Of a stretch of 10,601 nt of DNA, positions 6,373-10,601 are shown piece by piece. Source of the stretch: Clostridiales bacterium. GTDB lineage: Bacteria > Bacillota > Clostridia > Oscillospirales > Acutalibacteraceae. Within the stretch, counting starts at the first letter, position 1; each line of letters begins with the position of its first letter. The stretch is from NCBI GenBank assembly GCA_019416395.1, contig DXXH01000042.1, positions 7,243 through 17,843 on the forward strand, in the 5' to 3' direction. A program made the position numbers and the translations under genes. The notes beneath the pieces were generated by a model. That model made no database searches, was not told where the DNA came from, and saw only the letters and a program-made list of their open reading frames with translations.

Positions 6373-6395
6373 CCTGTCTCCCTAAAACAGGCAGC

Positions 6396-6422
6396 AAAAA
6401 GCCCCTGCCAAATGGCAGGGGC
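6396..6422 (-). terminator. Intrinsic terminator of the Nudix gene
   Basis: GCCCCTGCC and GGCAGGGGC (6422-6414 and 6409-6401) form a perfect 9-bp GC-rich stem with a 4-nt loop, followed by five T residues on the minus strand. It starts 23 bp after the Nudix stop codon and separates that gene from the spoIIIA promoter. Confidence 0.92.
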
Positions 6423-6445
6423 AATCCGGTAACAACAGCAATTTC

Positions 6446-6862
6446 CTATTTTAGGGAAGAATTCAGATACTGCAGGAACTCCTGAAGCACCTCCCGGTCT
6501 GTGGCATATGTGACCAATTCCAGCGCTTCTTCCGGTGCCTTCCAACTGATCTTTAATACCTCTTCCGGCTGGGGACGGGCATTTTCCTGCTTCGCTTCCC
6601 CAGCGAAATAGATCACGTCCTTCATCACATTGGGCTTGGGAGAATAGGTCACCATTTTCCGGAACTTCGTATCCAGTTCCACTTTTAGACCGGTTTCTTC
6701 CCAAATCTCCCGCAAAGCTGTTTCCGACTCTGTTTCTTTCTTCTCTACATGGCCTTTTGGGAAAGCCCAATGCCCACCGTTTTTATGTTTAATCAACAGG
6801 ATTTCCGGTCCGTTCTCCCCCATGCGGTAAACCACCGCTCCGCAAGATTTTTCTTTCTTCAA
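6446..6862 (-). CDS. Nudix hydrolase, Ap4A-hydrolase-like
   Basis: A 138-residue single-domain Nudix protein. The Nudix box is complete at residues 37-59: G37, E43, R51-E52, E55-E56 and G58 fit GX5EX7REUXEEXGU, so magnesium-dependent pyrophosphohydrolase activity is expected. The start MKKEKSCGAVVYR, the HWAFPKGH segment (31-38) and the short overall length resemble bis(5'-nucleosyl)-tetraphosphatase (asymmetrical)/Ap4A hydrolase proteins, which degrade dinucleoside polyphosphates; substrate assignment is inference. The start is taken as TTG at 6862, with AAGGAGGG about 8 nt upstream; the upstream TTG at 6883 precedes that site and is unlikely. It lies 84 bp after the epimerase gene, with a hairpin between them, and ends in a strong terminator. 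Confidence 0.88.
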   Translation of the reverse strand: MKKEKSCGAVVYRMGENGPEILLIKHKNGGHWAFPKGHVEKKETESETALREIWEETGLKVELDTKFRKMVTYSPKPNVMKDVIYFAGEAKQENARPQPEEVLKISWKAPEEALELVTYATDREVLQEFLQYLNSSLK

Positions 6863-6891
6863 AGCCGATCCCTCCTTATGCAATCCATAGG

Positions 6892-6932
6892 AAAAGGGGA
6901 CTATCCCAAGCTGTCAGCCCAGGCGTCCCCTT
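6892..6932 (-). terminator. Probable terminator or processing hairpin after the epimerase gene
   Basis: AAGGGGAC (6932-6925) and GTCCCCTT (6901-6894) are perfect 8-bp inverted repeats on the minus strand. The 23-nt interior can pair further (CC-GG-GCT with AGC-TT-GG). Only four T residues follow before CC, so termination may be partial, allowing readthrough into the Nudix gene. Confidence 0.55.
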
Positions 6933-6946
6933 GGTTTATCCAATTG

Positions 6947-7993
6947 TTATTTTACGGAAAACCGATACTCCGTCTTTGTGGTAAAAGGTACTCCAGGCTG
7001 TAAATACTGGAAGGGGAAGTTCTCATGATGCACGGAATCCGGGTAGTACTGGGTTTCCAAGCACAACGCCGTATGAGGCTTCATGGGCTTGCCATCTTTC
7101 CCAAGCCACTCCGGAGCGCCGCCATTAAAGGTGAAAAGCTGTACACCGGGCAAATCAGACCACACTTCCATGACCCGGCCGCTTTCCGGCTCATAAACCT
7201 GGCCAAACTCCCGGTACCCTTCGCCGTCCACACAGAAGTTCTGGTCGAAGCCGCCGCAAACCTGGATAAGATGGTCGTCAGAGAACATATCGTCACCCAG
7301 CTTCTTCGGAGATGTAAAATCAAAGGGTCCACCCGCTACAGGAACAATTCCCCCATCGGGAATCAAATCGTCGGACGCAGTGGTGATCTCTTTGGCATTC
7401 AACGTCAGATATGTTCCCAACACGTCTTTTTGGGGATCCCCCGACAAATTGAAAAACGTATGGTTGGTGGGATTGAAAGGCGTTTCCTGGTCGCACACAC
7501 CATGGTATTCCAAAGACAAGGTGTTGTCCTTCTTCAACGTATAGACCACCTTGATCTTCAGATTGCCAGGATATCCTTCGTCTCCATCTGGACTCTCATG
7601 GGTAAACGTGATGGAAGGCTCTTCCCCGTCTTGGACTTCCGCGTTCCACAACACCTGATGATACCCGCCAGGGCCGCCGTGAAGGGTATTGGCTCCATCG
7701 TTTTTGGCCAACGGATATGTCTTCCCATGTAGAGTAAACTCAGCGTCACCAATGCGGTTGGCATAACGGCCCACAACAGTTCCCTGATAATTGGCGCCAT
7801 AATACTCCTCTAGGGTGCGGTGACCTAAGACCACATCGCCCAGCTTACCGTTCTTATCCGGCACCCACAGCTGAACAATCCGGCAACCGTAAGGAGTGGT
7901 GACCAGTGTCATACCGTTTCCGTTTTTCAATGTATACAGCGGGACTTCCCGGCCGTCTGGCAAGGTTCCAAACACGCTTTTTTCCACTGACAC
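6947..7993 (-). CDS. galM: Aldose 1-epimerase (galactose/glucose mutarotase)
   Basis: A 348-residue cytosolic protein of the GalM family, which interconverts the alpha and beta anomers of aldohexoses. Expected active-site residues are present: R80 in GRYANRI (75-81), H105 in NTLHGG (102-107), the catalytic-acid H178 in NPTNHTFFNL (174-183), D250 in GFDQNF (248-253), and the catalytic-base E313 in CLETQYYPDS (311-320). Length is normal. The start is set at GTG 7993 because AAGGAGG, overlapping the end of the glucokinase gene, is about 9 nt upstream and the family N-terminus (VFGTLPDGREV) follows directly; a second GTG six bases downstream is possible. It follows the ROK kinase with only 4 bp between, so the pair is an operon that prepares and phosphorylates hexose. 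The symbol denotes family; whether the preferred sugar is glucose or galactose is not visible. Confidence 0.93.
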   Translation of the reverse strand: MSVEKSVFGTLPDGREVPLYTLKNGNGMTLVTTPYGCRIVQLWVPDKNGKLGDVVLGHRTLEEYYGANYQGTVVGRYANRIGDAEFTLHGKTYPLAKNDGANTLHGGPGGYHQVLWNAEVQDGEEPSITFTHESPDGDEGYPGNLKIKVVYTLKKDNTLSLEYHGVCDQETPFNPTNHTFFNLSGDPQKDVLGTYLTLNAKEITTASDDLIPDGGIVPVAGGPFDFTSPKKLGDDMFSDDHLIQVCGGFDQNFCVDGEGYREFGQVYEPESGRVMEVWSDLPGVQLFTFNGGAPEWLGKDGKPMKPHTALCLETQYYPDSVHHENFPFQYLQPGVPFTTKTEYRFSVK

Positions 7994-7997
7994 GATG

Positions 7998-8954
7998 TTA
8001 CGCCTCCTTGCCCAGCAAAGCGGCGCCAATAATACCGGCGTCGTTGCCCAGTTCTGCACGGCAAACGACTGTCTTCTTGCTGGAATTCATAGCGTACTGC
8101 TCCTTCTCCACATACTCCCGCACAGGAGCCAGCAGAGTTTCTCTCTCATTGGAAATACCGCCGCCAATGCACAGAATGTCCGGCTGGAAAATATTGATCA
8201 TATTGATAATACCCACACTGAGGTACTTGATGTACTCGTCCACAATCTCTTTGCCAATGGGATCGCCCTGGCGCATGGCGTCAAATGCAGTACGGCCACT
8301 GACCTTCTCAATGTCGCCTTCTACCAGCGTCCACAAGGGAGAATCCTTGGGCGCTTTTTCCATATGTTCCTTGGTGGTCTTGATCAAACCGGTGGCGGAA
8401 GCATAAGTCTCCCAGCAGCCATCTCGGCCGCAAGTGCAGTGACGGCCGTCCACCACGATCACTGTGTGGCCCAGCTCAGCGCCAGCGAAGTTGCTGCCGG
8501 AATAAATCTTGTGGTTGATGACAACACCGCCGCCTACACCGGTGCCCAACGTGATGGCAACAGCGTTGTCAGCGCCTTTCAGTGCGCCAGCCATATATTC
8601 GCCATATGCCGCCGCGTTGGCGTCATTTTCCATGAGAACCTTTTTCCCTTCCAAACGCTCGGAAAGCATCTTCTGCATGGGGGTGTTTTTAAAAGGCAGG
8701 TTGTTGGAAAACTCGATGATGCCTGTATCCTTATTGATGGTTCCGGGAGATCCAAGACCTACCCAAGGCACATCGTTCAGCGTAATCCCGGCGTTGTTCA
8801 AAGCGGCGTACACGGTTTCCGCCATAGCGTCAGCTACTTGATCCGCGCTATCCACTTTTGTTTTAGAGTTTGCCCGGGCAATGATCTGATTGTTTTCATC
8901 TACAACCCCAACGGCAATATTGGTACCGCCAAGATCGATTCCAAGGTAATACAT
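7998..8954 (-). CDS. ROK-family glucokinase
   Basis: A 318-residue sugar kinase of the ROK (repressor, ORF, kinase) family; it lacks the N-terminal winged-helix domain found in ROK repressors, so it is a kinase. Motifs are the phosphate-binding DLGGTN at 7-12, GLGSPG at 66-71, the catalytic aspartate D111 in ENDANAAAYGE (109-119), the TLGTGVGGG loop (135-143), GAELGH (158-163) and the zinc-binding cysteines of CTCGRDGC (173-180). GIGGG-type LCIGGG appears at 261-266. It probably phosphorylates glucose with ATP to feed glycolysis; N-acetylmannosamine or another hexose cannot be excluded. The ATG at 8954 has AAGGAG 8 nt upstream, and a sigma-A-like promoter lies before it. The epimerase gene follows after 4 bp. 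Confidence 0.93.
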   Translation of the reverse strand: MYYLGIDLGGTNIAVGVVDENNQIIARANSKTKVDSADQVADAMAETVYAALNNAGITLNDVPWVGLGSPGTINKDTGIIEFSNNLPFKNTPMQKMLSERLEGKKVLMENDANAAAYGEYMAGALKGADNAVAITLGTGVGGGVVINHKIYSGSNFAGAELGHTVIVVDGRHCTCGRDGCWETYASATGLIKTTKEHMEKAPKDSPLWTLVEGDIEKVSGRTAFDAMRQGDPIGKEIVDEYIKYLSVGIINMINIFQPDILCIGGGISNERETLLAPVREYVEKEQYAMNSSKKTVVCRAELGNDAGIIGAALLGKEA

Positions 8955-9002
8955 AGCAGTTACTCCTTCAGAAAAAATTCTGGGTAATCCCCAATTAAAT
9001 TA

Positions 9003-9032
9003 AGTATACTATAAATGGCCACTAAAAGTAAA
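9003..9032 (-). promoter_or_regulatory. Sigma-A-like promoter for the glucokinase-epimerase pair
   Basis: On the minus strand TATACT (9008-9003) matches five of six -10 bases, and TTTACT (9032-9027) matches four of six -35 bases, 18 nt apart. A start near 8996 gives a leader of about 40 nt containing the AAGGAG site. The region is AT-rich compared with the genes around it. Confidence 0.6.
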
Positions 9033-9077
9033 TGTCTTTTCAAGAAAATTTCTGATGTTTTTTACAGGACTGCCCTC

Positions 9078-9106
9078 TTGATTTTCATGCGTCTCTGTGG
9101 TAACAT
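9078..9106 (+). promoter_or_regulatory. Possible sigma-A promoter of the tRNA-Leu gene
   Basis: TTGATT (9078-9083) and TAACAT (9101-9106) are 17 nt apart and end 30 nt before the tRNA. Both boxes match consensus at four positions. Between the back-to-back glucokinase and tRNA promoters, nothing else coding was seen. Confidence 0.45.
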
Positions 9107-9136
9107 TATCTAGTTAAATCTTTCACTACTCCTTAT

Positions 9137-9223
9137 GCCGCTGTGGTGGAATAGGCAGACACAAGGGACTTAAAATCCCTCGGTAGCAATACCGTACCGG
9201 TTCAAGTCCGGTTAGCGGCACCA
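9137..9223 (+). tRNA. tRNA-Leu, anticodon TAA
   Basis: An 87-nt tRNA including an encoded CCA end. The 7-bp acceptor stem pairs GCCGCTG (9137-9143) with TAGCGGC (9213-9219, one G-T pair), followed by discriminator A and CCA (9221-9223). The anticodon stem AGGGA/TCCCT encloses loop CTTAAAA with anticodon TAA at 9171-9173, which reads UUA/UUG. A long variable arm (CGGTA, 4-nt loop, TACCG) identifies a class II tRNA, and TTCAAGT marks the T loop. The gene stands alone on the plus strand between minus-strand genes. Confidence 0.97.
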
Positions 9224-9225
9224 GG

Positions 9226-9266
9226 CTGAGCTTGGACGTGAATAGCGTTCCAGGCTCAGTTTTTTT
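9226..9266 (+). terminator. Intrinsic terminator of tRNA-Leu
   Basis: CTGAGCTTGGA (9226-9236) pairs with TCCAGGCTCAG (9249-9259), an 11-bp stem with one G-T pair, followed by seven T residues. It begins 3 nt after the tRNA CCA end. Confidence 0.93.
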
Positions 9267-9307
9267 ATTTCTCTTTTACCGCGAATACCCAGACAAATAC
9301 TTTCATA

Positions 9308-9342
9308 TTCCGGCTGCCTTTTTGGTTTGCCGGAGTTTTTTT
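9308..9342 (+). terminator. Second plus-strand hairpin and T-tract after the tRNA
   Basis: CCGGC (9310-9314) pairs with GCCGG (9329-9333), extended by flanking bases, and is followed by seven T residues (9336-9342). It looks like a backup terminator for plus-strand transcription from the tRNA promoter, or the remnant terminator of a lost gene; no plus-strand gene lies between it and the first terminator. Confidence 0.6.
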
Positions 9343-9346
9343 ATAC

Positions 9347-9382
9347 AAAAAGAGACAGCTCACAAACGCAAACTGTCCCTTT
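9347..9382 (-). terminator. Intrinsic terminator of the SLH-CAP gene
   Basis: On the minus strand AAAGGGACAG (9382-9373) pairs with CTGTCTCTTT (9358-9349, one G-T pair) around a 14-nt loop and runs into T residues (9351-9347). It lies 15 bp after the stop codon of the upstream gene and faces the plus-strand terminators of the tRNA. Confidence 0.85.
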
Positions 9383-9397
9383 ACCGTTACCAAATCG

Positions 9398-10438
9398 TTA
9401 TCCTAAAAACAGCTGGACCCAATAGAAGGCCCCGTTGTACTCCACACAACCCACTGCGATTGTGTCATAAGAAGCGGTTAAGATATTGGCACGATGTCCT
9501 GGAGAGTTCATCCAGCCTATCATTACTGCTTCAGGAGTGGCGTATCCCATGGCGATGTTTTCACCGGACATGCTATATCCACTGACCCCATACTCGCCCA
9601 AGACGGTAAAGCAGCTGGTACCATTCGGCCGAGTGTGGGAGAACTGCTCCACGATCTCCCTGGCACGGGCCTGGGCAGCCTTTTGCAGTGTGTCGTCTAC
9701 CTGCAGCGCTCCCAAACCTTCTTTCGCCCGTTCCTTATTTACCAGCTCCACGACCTGAGCGGAATATTGCTGAATCTCCGTCCCATTCCGTACCAAATCA
9801 TTGATACGGCACAAGACCACAGCGCTTTCAGCCCGTGTCATAGACGAAGCACCGCCAAAAGTACCTTTGCTGTCATTGCCGCTCAACAGCCCAAGGGCAT
9901 AGGACGCCAATACAGCTTCCTGGTACTCGTCCGGAACAGACGCCCAATCCCCAATATATCTGCTGGCGTTGCTGTTGTTCATCACGGTGATTCCATCGGC
10001 GGCAAGGATTCCGCCGTCCACGTACTCCACCTTACCGGCTTCTTTGGCAGCGCTCCATAGTACCGCTGCCATCCGGTAACGGTTCACCGGATTGTCCAGC
10101 ACTTCCTTTTCGCCTAAGCCGTGGGTCAGCATGCCGTGATCTTCCGCCGCGTTTACATAGGGCTGATACCAAGGCTCGCCAGGCTGTCCAGCGCCAATTT
10201 CATCTAAATAAAGGGACTTGGTGATCATGGTCAGGAACTCGGCGCCGGTGATATTGGCTTCCGGATTGTATCGTCCTTCTCCCACACCGGTGACCCAGCC
10301 TTCTTGTGCAGCCTGTTCCACAAAGTCATAGGCCCAATGGCTCTGGGGAGCGTCCCGGAAAGTGTTTTCCGCTGCGGAAACCGGCATGGCAACCAGCATC
10401 GCCAACACCAAGGCCAACACAGACGCAATTCGTTTCAT
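9398..10438 (-). CDS. Secreted protein with three SLH repeats and a C-terminal CAP/SCP (YkwD-like) domain
   Basis: A 346-residue exported protein. A signal peptide occupies 1-23 (MKR, hydrophobic core, cleavage near VSAA-E). Three S-layer-homology repeats follow at about 26-76 (FRDAPQSHWAYDFVEQAA), 88-132 (WYQPYVNAAEDHGML) and 164-212 (YQEAVLASYALGLLSG). The C-terminal CAP domain spans about 226-346, with cavity residues H268 (FSHTRPNG), E293 (SGENIAMGY) and H315 (SPGHRANIL) retained. SLH repeats usually bind pyruvylated secondary cell-wall polymer, so the CAP domain is probably held at the surface; CAP domains of this bacterial type have no settled activity. Only the third repeat has a standard TRAE motif (201-204); the first has TGAE and the second NRYR. 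The ATG at 10438 has AGGAG about 9 nt upstream. It is a single-gene unit with its own promoter and terminator. Confidence 0.92.
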   Translation of the reverse strand: MKRIASVLALVLAMLVAMPVSAAENTFRDAPQSHWAYDFVEQAAQEGWVTGVGEGRYNPEANITGAEFLTMITKSLYLDEIGAGQPGEPWYQPYVNAAEDHGMLTHGLGEKEVLDNPVNRYRMAAVLWSAAKEAGKVEYVDGGILAADGITVMNNSNASRYIGDWASVPDEYQEAVLASYALGLLSGNDSKGTFGGASSMTRAESAVVLCRINDLVRNGTEIQQYSAQVVELVNKERAKEGLGALQVDDTLQKAAQARAREIVEQFSHTRPNGTSCFTVLGEYGVSGYSMSGENIAMGYATPEAVMIGWMNSPGHRANILTASYDTIAVGCVEYNGAFYWVQLFLG

Positions 10439-10488
10439 TTTCTCATTCTCCTCTCTATATTTTACATTTTAGAAATTTAACTGTCTTT

Positions 10489-10517
10489 ACTGTAGCACAT
10501 TGGGGAAGTCTTTTCAA
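10489..10517 (-). promoter_or_regulatory. Sigma-A-like promoter of the SLH-CAP gene
   Basis: On the minus strand TTGAAA (10517-10512) and TACAGT (10494-10489) are separated by exactly 17 nt. A start near 10482 gives a leader of about 44 nt ending in the AGGAG ribosome site. The rest of the window to 10601 shows no gene that I can support. Confidence 0.65.
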
Positions 10518-10601
10518 CCGGTAGAGATCGATTTTTCTCACTATTTCCTCAACTTTTCCTAACATATGTCAAAAGGACCGCCTTCTCTATTGAGCTGTCT
10601 C

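Noticed and set aside
7025..7732. Plus-strand open frame of 235 codons opposite the epimerase
   Set aside because: Antisense shadow of galM with no family resemblance and no promoter or ribosome site.
7896..8987. Plus-strand open frame of 363 codons opposite the glucokinase
   Set aside because: It is the antisense of a well-supported ROK kinase, has no recognisable domain and no proper ribosome site; such frames are common opposite codon-biased genes.
9034..9043. Ten-base sequence GTCTTTTCAA shared with 10508-10517
   Set aside because: It falls at different places relative to the two promoters and is partly a -35 box; a 10-mer of this AT-rich type is expected by chance.
10571..10586. Short hairpin AGAAGG/CCTTTT on the minus strand near the right edge
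   Set aside because: Only six pairs including a G-T, with no real T-tract; it could be the end of an upstream gene but cannot be supported.
1..10601. CRISPR array, insertion sequence, prophage or defence system
   Set aside because: No regularly spaced repeats, transposase, integrase or terminal inverted repeats were seen; the gene content is core Clostridia chromosome.

Overview
The window looks like chromosome from a spore-forming, low-to-moderate-GC Firmicute of the class Clostridia, probably Oscillospirales/Ruminococcaceae-like. That placement is inferred from a complete spoIIIA sporulation operon, purine-rich Shine-Dalgarno sites, frequent GTG/TTG starts and gut-anaerobe-style gene families; I could not run a taxonomic search. 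Every protein gene I support is on the minus strand; only a tRNA gene is on the plus strand.

Right to left, in the direction of transcription: (1) 10438-9398, a secreted protein with three SLH repeats and a C-terminal CAP/SCP domain, with its own sigma-A-type promoter and terminator. (2) 9137-9223, tRNA-Leu(TAA) on the plus strand, with a promoter before it and two hairpin-plus-T-tract structures after it. (3) 8954-6446, a small sugar/housekeeping group: a ROK-family glucokinase, an aldose 1-epimerase 4 bp downstream, a hairpin, then a Nudix hydrolase that ends in a strong terminator. (4) 6312-1548, all eight spoIIIA genes (AA to AH) in canonical order, tightly packed and preceded by a good candidate sigma-E promoter. 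Their products are known to form the mother-cell side of the SpoIIIA-SpoIIQ channel that keeps the forespore active after engulfment. (5) 1547-1353, a short region with an extended -10 sigma-A promoter and a roughly 160-nt structured RNA ending in an intrinsic terminator; it has 6S RNA-like features. (6) 1322 to the left edge, nusB (transcription antitermination factor) overlapping by 8 bp a TsaD/Kae1-like paralogue whose last few residues lie outside the window.

The most interesting points are the unannotated-looking structured RNA wedged between the sporulation operon and nusB, with a possible alternative fold that would disrupt its own terminator just before nusB; the TsaD-like paralogue that keeps the metal ligands but has a different N-terminal motif; the 98-bp spoIIIAA/spoIIIAB overlap that adds a tail to the ATPase; and an SLH-CAP protein in which only one of the three SLH repeats has a standard TRAE motif. 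I found no mobile element, CRISPR array, prophage gene or anything that requires a wholly new system; most of the window is ordinary core genome.
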